A stretch of DNA of 64,000 bases from Mya arenaria (taxonomy: Eukaryota > Mollusca > Bivalvia > Myida > Myidae): positions 33,221,473 to 33,285,472 of the forward strand of contig NC_069122.1 of assembly GCF_026914265.1 (NCBI RefSeq). The letters run 5' to 3'. The notes under the pieces were generated by a model that did not search any database, was not told the DNA's origin, and worked only from the letters and a program-made list of their open reading frames with translations. Below are positions 1-20,709 of this stretch, piece by piece (within the stretch, counting starts at the first letter, position 1; each line of letters starts with the position of its first letter). Both the position numbers and the translations under genes were made by a program.

Positions 1-1
1 G

Positions 2-247
2 AAACAAGGCCTATGCGGAGTATTCCGGTACTTTATCGGTCCAGATAACGCGGACAAGCTATGTGCAGATCGGGGGTCTAGCTGGTGGTTCAATTGTGTT
101 TCGTACTCCAATCTCAATGGTTACTATTTTTATGATCCCAAAAAGGTGCCAAAACCCCTCTTCATATGGCAAGGTGTTCGCTGGGATGGCTTTAACTCAT
201 GGGCATATTCTCTGAAATTTGCTCAGATGAAGATTCGTTTGAAATAA
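2..247 (+). pseudogene. Decayed C-terminal piece of a fibrinogen-related (FReD) gene
   Basis: The last ~60 codons, ending at 245-247, read as the end of a fibrinogen C-terminal domain: SSWWFNCVSYSNLNGYYF, then WQGVRWDGF and MKIRLK before the stop. They closely match the end of the intact gene at 1956-3314. Against that gene this copy lacks 57 bp (between two AGTATTC direct repeats) and then 37 bp. The second loss shifts the frame and removes the acidic calcium-site segment (DDNN). The beginning lies outside the window. This is best read as a truncated sister copy in the same orientation; a spliced or sequencing-error explanation is less likely, because no usable intron signals surround the gaps. 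Confidence 0.75.
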
Positions 248-1955
248 CAAAACCAAGTCAACCTTTGACTTTAGTGGAACGCTATTATGTCTGAGAGTGA
301 ACGTTTGTCCTCAGCTAAGCTTCTTAATTTTAATTTCTATAAAGTCACGTTTGAAATAACCTTTAACAACAGTTTCGTTTACTATGAAATGTTACTCTGT
401 TTAAAAATGTTGACAATACTGCTAAGAATTATTAAGACAATGTGTTTCATTCTCATTCTGTATAAGTAAAGACAATAATCTTAAGAAATTATTCCACTTG
501 TGTTTAAAGAGTTTACTTCCTTAATAAGCACAAAAAGGGTAACGTTTTTCTATTATCTGTTTTTGGTTTAAACGAAGAATATTACAAATAAAAGTCTATA
601 CGATATTAGCATTGATATGCCTAAGCAGAGAACATAGTATAACTATGAATTTAAAACAAATAAAGTGCAATACGAATTGACAAAATATCTCTCAAGACTC
701 GACGTTCGTAATCGAAACTGAAACACGGTTATCCCTTCAAATGCTGATAGGTATTCTTGTAAAATTCATGACTGTAGTTCAAATATCTTTGGGGATAGAG
801 ACAACACAAAAATGCATGTCCTTTAGGCTTTGCACTTAATCAAGAGACATACTGTAAAAATTAGCTCAGGGATGGATCTAGGATTTTACGTTAGATGGGA
901 CACACTTGACGTACCACGGTGGGTCATGAGCTCCGTTCTATCCGACCCCCCCCCAAAAAAAAAGGTAACATGTCAAGGGGTGATTGCATAATTTAAGCCT
1001 AATTCTGACACCATTTTTCCTTGCTTATTCAGAGTTGGTATAAAAGACTTTGTTGGCAGGATTGCCAATATTTTAAGACAGATAAATATTTCATAGTAAT
1101 AAACAAAAATATGTGAAAGGTTCCTTCAATATACAATATACAGACTCAATATGGGCAGTGATCATGGACAGTATAGATGACCCACGACCCTATTCGTGTT
1201 GGGATCAAAAAGTCAAAGGTTAGGGTCTGGGTGACCTTAACTAGAGAAACTGTTCCGGTTCAAATACTTGTTGTAGGATCCTTAGACTGGGATTTCACAT
1301 TGGTTAAGATCGGTAGATGAGTGAACAGATTTAAGGCCAGTAGACCAAAGGTCAAAGTCGTAGTCTTCTTAACTTAAACGGTTTCAACGCAATATATCCA
1401 GAACGCTTGATCCTATGGTTATAGTGCTTAGTAAAAATATTGAGCATGGCATGGAAAGTAGATGACCCCCATTTATTTGAGATCAGTAGATCAGTGGGAC
1501 AAATTTTATATCATAATTGGTATTAAATAAGGTTAAAAAATAATGGGAGCACTAAACCGATCACACATTCACTTTATGGACTTTCAATTTACACGTGAAT
1601 TACCCTACATTGGACTTAATATCTTTCAATCAATTTTCATATGTTCTTTTAGATGCAATATTCTAGCTTGGAACTGAACATTATTTATTCTTTTTAAGAT
1701 ATATAACTTGCTATGCGTAAAATGTCTTAATAAAACTCCGTTATATACGAGCGTACAACCTTTTACCAGTTCATTCTTGTAAAGTAGGCAGTCACAATTA
1801 CTGCTAATTCAGGAAATAAACTTTTGAACATAAGTGGAATATTTAAAGAGAAATAAGTTTATCCTTTTTATGCGTATGAATGGAACGCAGTATACTTAAG
1901 CAGTTCATTTAAGGATTGCCTTTTTTAAAGAAAAAACATTTTAAAGTAAACCAAA
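248..1955. other. Spacer between the two FReD copies
   Basis: No convincing gene. The sequence is AT-rich. Around 1150-1520 there are degenerate repeats built on phrases such as 'tagatgaccc' and 'gtcaaaggt', a tandem-like pattern common in mollusc non-coding DNA. A C/A homopolymer pair sits near 947-963. The last ~100 bp must carry the promoter and leader of the FReD gene, but no clear core element stands out. Confidence 0.5.
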
Positions 1956-3314
1956 ATGTTATTAAAAGTTATTCCAATATACTTTTTTGTTATAGCCAGT
2001 GTTGTACCGACGAACTTGGCAGCAAGAACGTCACGACTGATGACACGGGTTGATGCCCTGGACAAAAAACTTGCTCTTCTGGAAGACAAAGTGCGACAAG
2101 AATCGGAATACCACCGAGAGGATATGTTTGACATACAAACACAGTTTGATGAAATTAAAGCTGGGAATGCAAGTGGAATGAAACCTATTGAGGCCGATTT
2201 GATGGACAAGGCAGGGGAGGAACTTACGGAATCTGATGTTGTTGCTCTGCTTAAAGAGGTTTTAGGTTGGCAGGTAGCTGTCGCTAAAGCATTTCAATCT
2301 GAAAAGAAATTAAATGGGGAACTGAGAAATGAAATTGATATACTCCATCAGAATCTGGAAAATGTAAAAACTTCAGTGGAACTATTAGTTGATGCAAATA
2401 AAGAAATTCAAACGGAATTGACAGAGCAGACAGACGTTATGAAAAATGAAATCGATGTTCTAAAACACTCAATAAAATCTACCGTCGACGTACAGAAATC
2501 AGTCGTACAAAATAACCTGACTAATGTGCAAAAAACGCTTAAAGAGTTAGAAGACAATATGGTGAAAGCAGGAGAACTGTACAACGAGTTGAACGAAACA
2601 GTTCTTGACAACAAACGGTATTTAGAATATCTTATTGAAACTGACTTTAAGAGTAAAAAGAAAGAGAACAAAACCGAAGTTAAGAAACTAAAATCGTGTA
2701 ACGAAGCTTTGGCGAGTGGAGTTTCAACAATATACCCATCATCGTTTCCAAATGGCATTCCTGTGTACTGCGAAAAGATGGCTGACACTGAGAAGTCCTA
2801 TCTGGTATTTCATCGCAGGCAAGATGGATCAGTCAATTTTCAACGGAACTACTCAGATTTCGTATCAGGATTTGGTGAACGAGATGGGGAGTTTTGGCTT
2901 GGGTTGGAAACACTCCACAAACTGACAACAAGTGAGGATTATAGCTTAAGAGTGAATCTTATGGACTTCGAAGGAAACAAGGCTTATGCGGAGTATTCAA
3001 CCTTCAACATCGGTTCGGAAGATTCCGGATACAAACTGTCACTTGGAAAGTATTCCGGTACAGCAGGAAACTCAATGGATGACAACAACGGAAGTCCATT
3101 CACCGGTCCAGATAACGCGAGCAAGCGCTGTGCAAATTGGGGGTCTAGCTGGTGGTTTAATAGCTGTTCGTACTCCAATCTCAATGGTTACTATTTTCAT
3201 GATCCCCAAAAGGCTCCTCCAAACCTTTCCATTTGGCAAGGTGTTCGCTGGGATGGCTTTAAGTCATGGCGATATTCACTAAAATTTGCTGAGATGAAAA
3301 TTCGTTTGAAATAG
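1956..3314 (+). CDS. Secreted coiled-coil fibrinogen-related protein (FReD/FREP-like lectin)
   Basis: A single uninterrupted frame of 452 aa. Residues 1-22 are a signal peptide (MLLKVIPIYFFVIASVVPTN, then LA). Residues ~25-240 are rich in E, K, Q and L with heptad spacing and look like a long coiled coil that would trimerise or oligomerise the protein. Residues ~248-452 are a fibrinogen C-terminal domain: opening cysteine C248, VYCEKM, HRRQDGSVNF, GEFWLGLE, the acidic calcium-site segment around 375-377 (DDNN), and a late cysteine pair with WWFNS between. FReDs bind acetylated or charged glycans; in molluscs they are often immune recognition or agglutinin molecules. That role is inference here. 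The start has an A at -3 (accaaaatg-like context) and directly precedes the signal peptide. A broken sister lies upstream on the same strand. Confidence 0.9.
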   Translation: MLLKVIPIYFFVIASVVPTNLAARTSRLMTRVDALDKKLALLEDKVRQESEYHREDMFDIQTQFDEIKAGNASGMKPIEADLMDKAGEELTESDVVALLKEVLGWQVAVAKAFQSEKKLNGELRNEIDILHQNLENVKTSVELLVDANKEIQTELTEQTDVMKNEIDVLKHSIKSTVDVQKSVVQNNLTNVQKTLKELEDNMVKAGELYNELNETVLDNKRYLEYLIETDFKSKKKENKTEVKKLKSCNEALASGVSTIYPSSFPNGIPVYCEKMADTEKSYLVFHRRQDGSVNFQRNYSDFVSGFGERDGEFWLGLETLHKLTTSEDYSLRVNLMDFEGNKAYAEYSTFNIGSEDSGYKLSLGKYSGTAGNSMDDNNGSPFTGPDNASKRCANWGSSWWFNSCSYSNLNGYYFHDPQKAPPNLSIWQGVRWDGFKSWRYSLKFAEMKIRLK

Positions 3315-3378
3315 CAAAAGCAAGTTAATACTAATAATTGAAATGTGTGGAAAACTGTTATGTATGAGCATACTGTTA

Positions 3379-3605
3379 CGTTTAAAGTGACACTCTTATT
3401 CAAAATCAATACATACGCATGTTAAACAAAGATACATTTTGACAAACCTTTAACTACTAGCTAAATAATGCATTTATGGAAAATATTACATACTGATAAC
3501 AAGATTTTAACGGTGTATTTAACAGCTTAAAACTCAAAAATATTAAATGATAGATGAATGCTAAAAAATTTACTTTGATCTACTATTGTCTCATAAGGTC
3601 GACAT
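3379..3605 (-). mobile_element. Small non-autonomous DNA transposon (family 'GATGCACTCTTA')
   Basis: An inverted copy of a ~350-bp repeat also seen at 15785-16125, 26698-27045 and 49013-49350. Shared landmarks are 'aataatgcattta', 'taacaagattttaac', 'attaaatgat' and, at one end, 'agtgacactcttattc'. The ends are roughly inverted repeats of each other, so a MITE is likely; the superfamily cannot be told from four diverged copies. Confidence 0.55.
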
Positions 3606-4005
3606 ACCATGTTTTTTTCTGCACGTACGTTTCTTTCAAATTAAACTCGGTATCCTTCACAAGAATCATTGATTTCGACATGTATTCATCTTTTTTGGTA
3701 TATCAAACCATTTGTATTAATTGTGGTTAATTTTATTTGGGAGTAAGAATACATCTTTAATGTGCTCAGTTTTGCTATTATTTGTTAGTTTCTACAAGGG
3801 TTTCGTTTTACTCCTGAGGACATGTCTCTATAGTTGCAAATGAATTGTTGAGAGACAGACAGAGACGTCGTCAGCATAGTTCATTTTTCTCTTGCTTGTT
3901 AAAGGCGCTAAAAGGGGCACAATACAGTATAGGTCTAAACTTGAAAGATGCAAAAACATTTTAATACATTATGATGTTTAACTCATTTGACCTGATCAAA
4001 ATAGG

Positions 4006-4360
4006 AAAAAACATCATTCGGAGCTCCTCGGCCATTTTTTTCAAAAACAACCTCGGATGTATGCCGGTACATCTGTTGAAGTAGTCCGTATTTTTTTTTA
4101 ATAAAAGCATTAATTAAATGTAGTGTTTAAGAGTTGTATTCATTGCTCTCAGTTTAAATTGATTGCCAGTGAAGTGTATTATTGCAAACATAATTACGAT
4201 TCCCAAGAGTTAAGTCATAAATTTTAACTACTAAATAAGATTACTACGCGATCTATTTGCAGCGGACTTAAACGTACCACTTTTTAAGTATGTAAACCGT
4301 CCATATACATCCGAGGTTGTTTTTGAAAAAATGGCCGAGGAGCTCCGAATGAAAAAACAT
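4006..4360. mobile_element. MITE, family 'CATTCGGAGCTCCTCGG', with 9-bp target duplication
   Basis: A 337-bp element (4015-4351) bounded by near-perfect terminal inverted repeats of about 45 bp starting CATTCGGAGCTCCTCGGCCA on the left, and ending as its reverse complement on the right. The 9 bp AAAAAACAT occurs on both outer sides (4006-4014 and 4352-4360), a plausible though low-complexity target-site duplication. The interior is AT-rich and non-coding. Relatives lie at 45689-46014 and, as termini only, at 55936-55998. A 9-10 bp duplication would fit Mutator-like elements; this assignment is inference. Confidence 0.8.
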
Positions 4361-5130
4361 ATGATTAGTGAACAGTTAAAACGATATTCGCCTGTATATA
4401 TAACGGTCGCGAATTTTCTTTATCGATATTAAATCATGTTTTGTGTGTGTGTTTTTATCATTAAAATGTTATACGGTCGATCTGTGAGAATTTCTTTCAG
4501 AAAGTTTATTGATGGAGATACACTGTTTATCGATTGAATGTTAACAAACACTAACAATTGTGATTTAATGCGACTATTGGTGTTCGATGCGATGGAAAAT
4601 CCCCGCTTCGAGAAAAAAATTGGCCCCGGAAAAAAATAATTTTGAAAAAAAAAATCATGCGGGAAATCCGATGACCTAAAAATCAGTTTGGTGTGGCCTT
4701 AAGTAAGCATGAATTACGTATTATATAAATGGCAAGCGAGGGAAGCAATCAAGCGAAAACAAAATGGGAATACGACCAAAAAGACAATAGCTCATCTCAT
4801 TTTGATTGTTTTTTATGCACCGCCAAATCGTTTCCCAGAATTGATCGGTGCTCCATAAAATGTTAAACAAACACAGTATAGCAACAGCATAGAGAGGTGC
4901 GGGATGATACAGGAGTCCAGTGGATATCAAGTGAAAAGTGAAATCCACTCATTAACACATTTATTTAAACAAATATTTGGAGGTTTCGAACATTGCTCGA
5001 AATGATTATATTGCTTCTTCATTCTTTTATGTGTTTCAATAAAATTAAAACACAAACCAATCATGAAGCATATTCCAATACACGTATGCGTACAAAAAAG
5101 TATTTGTTTATATTAAAGTAAATGTAGGAT
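4361..5130. other. Non-coding spacer
   Basis: AT-rich, no supported gene; open frames here are short and lack splice or family context. Confidence 0.5.
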
Positions 5131-5600
5131 TTCTGTGTTATCGTAGGTGAATCAAGGCTTCTGTGTTATTGCAGGTGAACCATGGCTACCTCGTTATCGT
5201 AGGTGAATCACGGTTTCCTCGTGATCGTATGTGAATCACGGCCTCTGTGTCATCGTAGGTGAATCACGGCTTCCTCGGCTATCTCGTTATCGTAGGTGAT
5301 CCACGTCTTCTGCGCTATCTTAGGTGATTCACGGCTTCCGCGTTATCGTACGTGAATCACGGCTTCTGCGATATCTTAGGTGAGTCACGGCTACCTCGTT
5401 AAATTGGATGAATCACGGCTGCCTCGTTATAGTAGGTGAATCACGGCTTCCTCGCTATTGTTGGTGAATCACGGCTTCATCGTCATCTATGGTGAATCAC
5501 GGCTTCTGCGTTATCATTGGTGAATTACGGCTTCCGCGTTATCACAGGTGAATCGCGGCTTACGCGTTATTATAGGTGAAACACGGCTTCCTCGCTAAAG
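5131..5600. repeat. 28-bp minisatellite, about 16-17 units
   Basis: Degenerate tandem array of the unit 'ggtgaatcacggcttcctcg' plus 'ttatcgta' (28 bp; unit starts measured 28 bp apart, e.g. 5174 and 5202). Units differ by substitutions and a few small insertions or deletions, so it is old compared with the array at 58-63 kb. It is more GC-rich than its surroundings. Confidence 0.85.
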
Positions 5601-6680
5601 AAAGACCCTTCTTCAACGTGTTATAGTACACATACATGGATAAGGAAAAACAATCGACGCCTTTTTTCGTTATTAAAGTGTTCCATAGATTAACCAAATT
5701 TGGGACGAATCTGGGTTCATAAAATTACCAGAATGAATCATTAAGCATTTTCTTAAATGTGCTGATCTATCTCCAAAACTTGCGATCTGCACTCGGAAAA
5801 CGATAACAATACCTTTGATTGTCACCAAATCACGGTAATTCAAATGAGAATTACACGAAAGAGAACGGTATAAGAACGTGCGTTGTTTTCAAGAGATATT
5901 TTAATACGGCTATGATTTTCATCTAAAACAAGCGTCATCGTAAATAAGCAATTGCTCTTCATTCGGCGCATAGGGTCGTTTCTAAAAAATATCGTTTTAA
6001 CATAAGGAAAACTATGGTTATAATCACCGAATCGAGGACGTTTTTCAACCCAAACAATGAACCAGGAAACCTGGACGCACCTGACATTACTACCCTTCTT
6101 GGCGCATTTTCGCCACGCGCTTCGGAGCATTTTCACCTGTCAGTGGGAATGAAAATGCAGCGGATTGTCTTTATACGGTTTTTGTGCATGCCTAACGGAA
6201 GCATGCCGCCCCGCCACTTTGCGTTTTACACAGTTTATGTGGCGACTGGGACTATTTAAAACCACTTTAATAGTACTGCCACTTTAAATCCTACTCCCAG
6301 GTGGCGGGGTTTCGCACTTTCGTTAATTCGCCGCGAAAATGAAAACACGAAATGGCAAACATCAGCGCCATATGTTTGCCTTGATGTTTTCAAAAAGGGA
6401 CAATAAAATTTGATAAGATTTTAAACTTCTTTGTTTCGAGAATTCAGGGTAATCATGCGTTTGTATTTTCGCGCATTTTTTATTCAGGAGACCCCGAGTA
6501 CAGGGAATTCCTAGGTCAGCGTGGTTTGAATTTGTTGATTATTTGATTAACAATAAAAAAACATTTGTAAAATGATTATCATTTTTCATTTCTCGCTGTT
6601 TATTTTATTTTTAAGAGTACAGCAAATGTGCAAGAGGAAATAAGCTAAATATTTGTTTTAATTATTGGGAAATCCTCCTC
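5601..6680. other. Non-coding spacer upstream of the ARF cluster
   Basis: No gene supported. Moderately GC-rich patches at 6060-6330 contain short open frames on both strands without recognisable domains. Confidence 0.45.
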
Positions 6681-6686
6681 GTCTTT

Positions 6687-6893
6687 TGACGTCATGCAGG
6701 GGTGGTTGTATTAGTCAATTACTCGTATCCCTCATCGGGATATTGACGTGGCATGTGCAACGAAATTCTCTCCACGTCCGCCATTTTGACAGCTCGATAA
6801 GCTTTTGTCGCTAAGAGAATTTAATTAAACAGCACGTTAGTTGTTTAAAACCACTATCCAAGGGACCATATTATATAAATTTTATCACGAAAG
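6687..6893 (+). promoter_or_regulatory. Probable promoter and non-coding leader exon of the first ARF gene
   Basis: A CRE palindrome (TGACGTCA, 6687-6694) is followed by 'tattgacgtggc' and, near 6779, 'cgccattttgac', a YY1-like motif typical of housekeeping promoters. A good 5' splice site (aaag|gtaaat) ends a putative exon at 6893. The matching acceptor is 'ttctgtctgtag' just before 8340, 19 bp upstream of the ARF start codon. The transcription start is not determined. Confidence 0.5.
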
Positions 6894-11815
<4,922 letters not shown>

Positions 11816-12420
11816 CTGGGATTAGTTAGATAATAGATTTGTCAGAGTGACATTGGACGAGTGAGTGATAAAGTGAATATATTTGAAAGAAGTGTTTATG
11901 TTTTGATTGGCCAATAGATTGATTTATTCTTTTGAAAAACTGAACTTCTATTTTATTTTTAATTTTTAAGCCCTTTGTTTACGAGATTAAAAGATTTCTT
12001 GATCTGAAAAATGTCAAATTTTAAACGCTGAATAAAAAGAAATTCTGGCAAAATGATAGGTTGATTGTAAGTCTGAATGAAACAGTTTTTATGTGAATGC
12101 TGTTATTTTGCCAGTTGTAAGCTCACTTCAAAGAAATTCATTGTAAACAAGAAATGAATCTTGTCAGAAATCGAAGTGAATGCACACTACTGCCTGGATT
12201 TTTTTAGATTATGAATAAACTGGTAGGCTCCACAGAGAACTGTATTTGTACATGCTAAAATGTGTTATTTTTTCATGTATTATAGGTACACATATATGCC
12301 TGTTACTTTGTTGACTTATATGGTGAATTCACATTGCATTAAATGTCATTTTGAATTGTGTTTATCATTATAAGTTAAATGTAGGTAATCACTACACTTA
12401 TAATTGTTCAAGTAAATAAA
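11816..12420 (+). other. 3' untranslated region of ARF copy A with candidate poly(A) signals
   Basis: AATAAA occurs at 12031-12036, 12214-12219 and 12415-12420 downstream of the stop. No later gene signal is seen before the next repeats, so one or more of these probably ends the transcript. Which is used cannot be told from sequence. Confidence 0.45.
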
Positions 12421-13505
12421 CCAACATAAACATTTTTTCATTTGTAATATAGGTCTTTCAAGCATGAAGTGTACTGGTAACTTTTTTCGAAACTTAGAAT
12501 TTGTTATCTCTTGCATAAGAATGTTTGTTGTTTTTTGCTTTGGAAACTATGGTATATTATAGCAAATGTTCCATTTTCATTTCACATAACTCCTACCTGT
12601 AAAAATAAATGCATTCCAGGACAATCTTACAACAGACTCAGATTATTATATCTAATATGTTGAATGGTTAGGATGAAATACATGTAGAATTAAATCATTA
12701 ACATATTGGCAACATAAGGAATTGTACATATTATTATTCATTTTATCCGGGTCTGAAATGAACATTCAGTGAAGCTTTTTCACAGTTTTACATCAGATTG
12801 AAAATGCTTTTTTTTCCAAATCATTTTGGAAAATTCTTTGTATGGCACAAATGATAAGAAAACTTGACCACATACAGAATTATTTTTGAAATCAGATTTC
12901 AAGAGACTGCTTGCTTTCATTATTATTATTTTTTGAATTTCGTTATGTACAATTGATAAGAAATATTGACCAAAAAGATAGATTATTGATCCCTTGGAAA
13001 CGAACATCCACAATGATTCCATTGCATTATGTTTTTTCAGCAAAATCTGTGTCTATGATTATTCTTTTCATATGTATGAAGATGTCCAGTAAATGGGGGC
13101 ACTGTGCAAATTTGAGTTGAGGCTTCCTAATTTAATCATGTATAATTTTCACTAAAACCACAATGAATTAAATTATTCTCATTTGCCAAACATTTTGACG
13201 TAGACAGTTGCGATAAAAGTTCTTTAAATAATGGATAACTTAAATTGTAATTGAAAACATTTATATGTTCAAGTACTTTCACCATTTTGGCCACTCATGC
13301 TGTAACAATGAAATGATACCATTCACATACATACAAAGATTTAATGAATGTTTGTGTTCTGCGAACAATTAATTTTGACTTGTTGTATTATTTATTTCTT
13401 TTTGTATAAAATGCATTCATATAGCTGTAAAAATAAAAATAATAGAAAAACCACCTCATTGTTTGGTATTCAGTTATATCCTGTTAAAATACTGGCTTAG
13501 TGGTC
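12421..13505. other. Spacer between the ARF genes
   Basis: AT-rich, no supported gene on either strand. Confidence 0.45.
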
Positions 13506-13818
13506 AGTGTGCATGATACATTGCTCCAGCTAGGCCTAAATAGCTGGCCTTATCTGACAACCTGCTGCCTTTTTACTACTACCCCCTGTGCCCTTTTGTT
13601 TTGCAGTCAATTTTCAGAAATAAGTATACAAATCATAAATATACATAATTTTGCCACAGAAGTAAAAAATAGCTTTAAGATAGTTGCAATTAACACATAT
13701 AACGGTACTAAGAATTGAATATTGGCCCTTGCAAGTTCCCCCATTCAATGCGCATCAAAAGTGCCTTTCTGACCTAACTCGCAGCCCTTTTCAAAATCGG
13801 GCTGGGGCCAGAGCACTG
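13506..13818. mobile_element. Diverged hAT-like MITE, family 'CAGTGCTC', copy 1
   Basis: Matches the better-preserved element at 20718-21012 through 'gctccagctaggcctaaata', 'cccttttgttttgcagtca' and 'attttcagaaataagta', and ends 'gagcactg'. It lies between the ARF genes and is too worn to show a target duplication. Confidence 0.55.
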
Positions 13819-14387
13819 ACATGTATCACGGATTTGATTTGTCAGCAGATCTGATGTCTCCAGGGAAATCTAAGTTATTTTCTTTGTCTTTAGTATTGAC
13901 ACTCCAGTTGGCTTCAAATTTGAAGCCAGAGCCCTCAAATGGGCTTCTAAAAAGGCTTTTACTCCCATTGGGGGCCTAGGCAGCTCAAAAACCTTCGCCA
14001 TAATGGTTTCAGCTCCTCAGCTGCCAGGTCAATCACATTGCTGATGTATGTGTGGCATCTCGTCTAACATTCAAGAATATTGCCTGAAATAATAAACAGG
14101 GGATAGCTGGTTAATGACAAAGCCATGGTTAAGAACAACTTTGTGAATGAATACAGTTGAAGACAGTTGCAAATGCATTCACTGACAATGGTTCTTGTTC
14201 AGAAATTTAATAGTTAACAACGTTGATAAAGTTCTTTCAAATATTTACTGCCGTGGAATGGATTGTCATCTTCAGTATTTGTAACAAGATTTGAGAATAC
14301 CTGTTTCAGGTGTACGTATTATATGTAAATGTATGAGGACATTATCATATATTTTGTTTAAAAGTTAATAGCAATGTTAATCACATT

Positions 14388-14777
14388 CAGGGCTTCTGGT
14401 AAAGGAAGTTTGGAAGTATATTACTCCCTAGTAATGGGTTTAAACTTCCTAAATTGATTCTTGGAAGTACAAAAACTTCTATAATTTTGAAGAAAACTCC
14501 CAAAGTTGAAAGCTTGAAAGTTAAAAAAATCAAAACCTTTTGTCAATATTACTTTTATAGTCATAATTTCAATCAGTTTAAGTGTTTTTAAGTAAAATGA
14601 ATTATAATAATATAAGTTAAAGTGAAAATTATTTGACTTTTAATATATTTGTTGAAAAATAGTTGAAAAAGATATTGTATTATGGAGACTTAAACTTCCA
14701 TAGTTAAGTGTAAAACTTCCAAAAGTGATTCACAGGAAGTTCATACTTTCAGTTTCAAGTTCTAAATGGAAGCCCTG
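14388..14777. mobile_element. Dispersed element, family 'CAGGGCTTC', copy 2
   Basis: 390 bp from CAGGGCTTCTGGTAAAGG to GGAAGCCCTG. The ends are short inverted repeats (CAGGGCTTC). This is the clearest of the three copies; the family looks like a non-autonomous hAT-type element but has no clear 8-bp duplication here. Confidence 0.65.
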
Positions 14778-14830
14778 CACGTTATCGACTTAAATTAAGT
14801 TCTGAATAACAAAAAGGCGTACTAAAAGTT

Positions 14831-15665
14831 AACAAGAGGCCCAAAAGGGCCTATGCTCTACTGGCATGGCTCTTTAAATCCAGAGCATGTATGTATGGGT
14901 TAAAGGCAACAGACATATAGTTCACATTTTGTGTTTGGGTTACCTGAAAACATTTTCAAATTTCTGTAGTTTTAAAAATGTAAAAAAAAAGTTGGTCAAA
15001 AGGTCAAGGGCATCCGAGGACACCATTGATCAATTTGAACAAACATTTACAAGCAATTGTGCTGAGATGGATGCAAAAACACACGAAAAGATTTTCAAAC
15101 CTATCCCAATTTAATTTTACAAAACTTGTGAACCCTGGGTGGGGCCAGTAATGACCCCAGGTGCAGAACTTGAACAACCAATTTTGTTAAGATGAATGCG
15201 CAAACTACAGACACTTAGAGCTAAAAAAATGGCCTTTGGGCTTTCAACAAGAACAGGGCAGAGTAATTCACAAAATCAACTGCAGTACAAAAAGCAAATT
15301 CTCTCCCTTAGTCCTAGACTTGAATTTACATGTACATATGTACATGCAAACTTGGCTAAAAATAGAATTTGCTCATGCAGACAAGCATGGCTAAAACTAA
15401 GTTTACTAAAAATAGCATTTCTTTAATTCAAAACTTTTAACACCCATAATCTAGGCATGCATATGTGGATATGGTTTTTGAAAGGAACCAAGCTCTTATT
15501 GATATCTAAATACTGTACAAGTTTCATCGAGGTACAATAAAAACTAAAGACTGTATCGCGTTAACAAGAAATTGTTTACAGGTGCACGGACGCACAGACG
15601 CACACACTATGTACACATTACCATCGCATAAGCTCTTCTGGCCTTTGGTCAGTAGAGCTAAAAAT
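14831..15665. repeat. Dispersed bivalve-type repeat beginning 'AACAAGAGGCCC'
   Basis: Begins 'aacaagaggcccaaaaggg' and ends around 'ggcctttggtcagtagagct', signatures I associate with an abundant bivalve interspersed repeat, possibly non-LTR in origin. Two short open frames inside (14887-15114, 15196-15426) have no recognisable domain and are not called as genes. No second copy in the window allows the borders to be set firmly. Confidence 0.4.
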
Positions 15666-15784
15666 CACAGTAGTCCTTGCATTCCAAGTGGTGTGTTTAA
15701 TGATAATTATGCAAAAAATTAGATCACAAGTTTTTATATAGAAGTTCAAAAATTGATGTTTTATGCATTTTTCTTAAACCGTTA

Positions 15785-16125
15785 GTAACGTTTATACCAA
15801 AAAGGATGAATAAATGTCGAAAACAAAGGTATTGATGAAGGATACCAAGTTTGATTTGAAATAAAGGTGCTGAAAACACTGTAATACTACCTTATGAGAC
15901 GATAGTAGATCAAAGTAAATTTATAAGCACTCACCAATCATTTAATATTTTTGCATATTCAGCTACCGGTATTTAATACACGCGCACAGTCTTGTTATCA
16001 ATAATTTATATTTACCATAAATGCATTACTTAGGAAGTAGTTGAAGGTGTATTACTTAAAATTGATGTTTGTTATACATCACATGTGTATGTATTGATTT
16101 TGAATAAGAGTGTCACTTTAAGCAT
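15785..16125 (+). mobile_element. Small DNA transposon, family 'GATGCACTCTTA', copy 2
   Basis: Shares 'ggatgaataaatgtcg', 'aggataccaagttt', 'caatcatttaatattttt' and 'tgattttgaataagagtgt' with the copies at 26698, 49013 and (inverted) 3379. It ends just upstream of the second ARF gene. Confidence 0.6.
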
Positions 16126-16358
16126 TTGGCGTCAGTTTTATTCAACATACCCTGTATATAAATTCCAGAATTTGAGCAAGCCTTAAAAGAATGCATTTTA
16201 CCCAGGCAGGGTTTACTTACTTCTGCTTATATCGACTGTATGACATGGAATAACATATTCAAACAAAAAAATGTTTAACAATCGTACATCTCGAAATAAA
16301 CAAATTTCTATAAAAAATGAATAATGAAAATCCATTATATTTTCTGATTACAGGTTAG

Positions 16359-19890
<3,532 letters not shown>

Positions 19891-20070
19891 TCGTGTGGAT
19901 AGACTTCTTATTTAACTGATAAATACCTTAAAGTGGGTCATTGCATATATTGTGAATTACAGACAAATCACCATTCCGTCGAACAAACTGACATAAAAAC
20001 TGTGAATTTTGTGCACCATGTGTTTTTGAGATTGTAACTTGTATGTCGTACTACCAAAGTTTATACCTAA

Positions 20071-20076
20071 AATAAA
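20071..20076 (+). promoter_or_regulatory. Poly(A) signal of ARF copy B
   Basis: AATAAA 181 bp past the stop codon, in AT-rich 3' flank. Confidence 0.5.
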
Positions 20077-20709
20077 GAAGGCCCAGTTTCATGGACTTGA
20101 TGGGCACAAAATATGTATTTAATGACCATTTTGTGTAAGATAAATTACTACTTATTATGAAACTGGGCTTTGACAAGAGCACAATTAATCCAGACTTACA
20201 TGTGTATTCTTTGTCTTGCTACAAAATTTTAAATAATTTCTCTTAAATCTTATAAATGATATGAGGTGACAGGTCTACTTTAGACAGACACATGTCTAGG
20301 AAATTGATATTCATATTCTACAGAATAATGTCTCAAGGTGTTCTTTTCTTCTTAAAAATTCCTCATACAGCAGTTCACTGAAATTGTAATAATCCAATAG
20401 AAAGTCAACAATTAGTTTAAATGTGTTGAAAATGTAAAGCGAGGAGTGTGTTACTGTATGTTAAACAGCTGTGGTTGTATATGTCTGTTGTTATAGGTGT
20501 TATATCTATTTGTATTATTAAAATGTACGTGGTAATATTATTTTCTTTCTCATCAAGTTTGAACTTATGTTTCATGTTGCGCAAGTGCTTGGATTGCATT
20601 TACATATTTCTGGTCTTGCATAGATGTCGTAATACTAGAACGAAGTCTTAAATCTGACTTAAGAAATGATACAGTTTAAACAGACAATATCATTAACAAT
20701 TATTCTGAA
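20077..20709. other. Non-coding flank of ARF copy B
   Basis: AT-rich with only short unsupported open frames. Confidence 0.4.

Noticed and set aside
5131-5600. CRISPR-like regular repeat
   Set aside because: Units are contiguous 28-bp tandem copies without spacers; a minisatellite in a eukaryotic genome.
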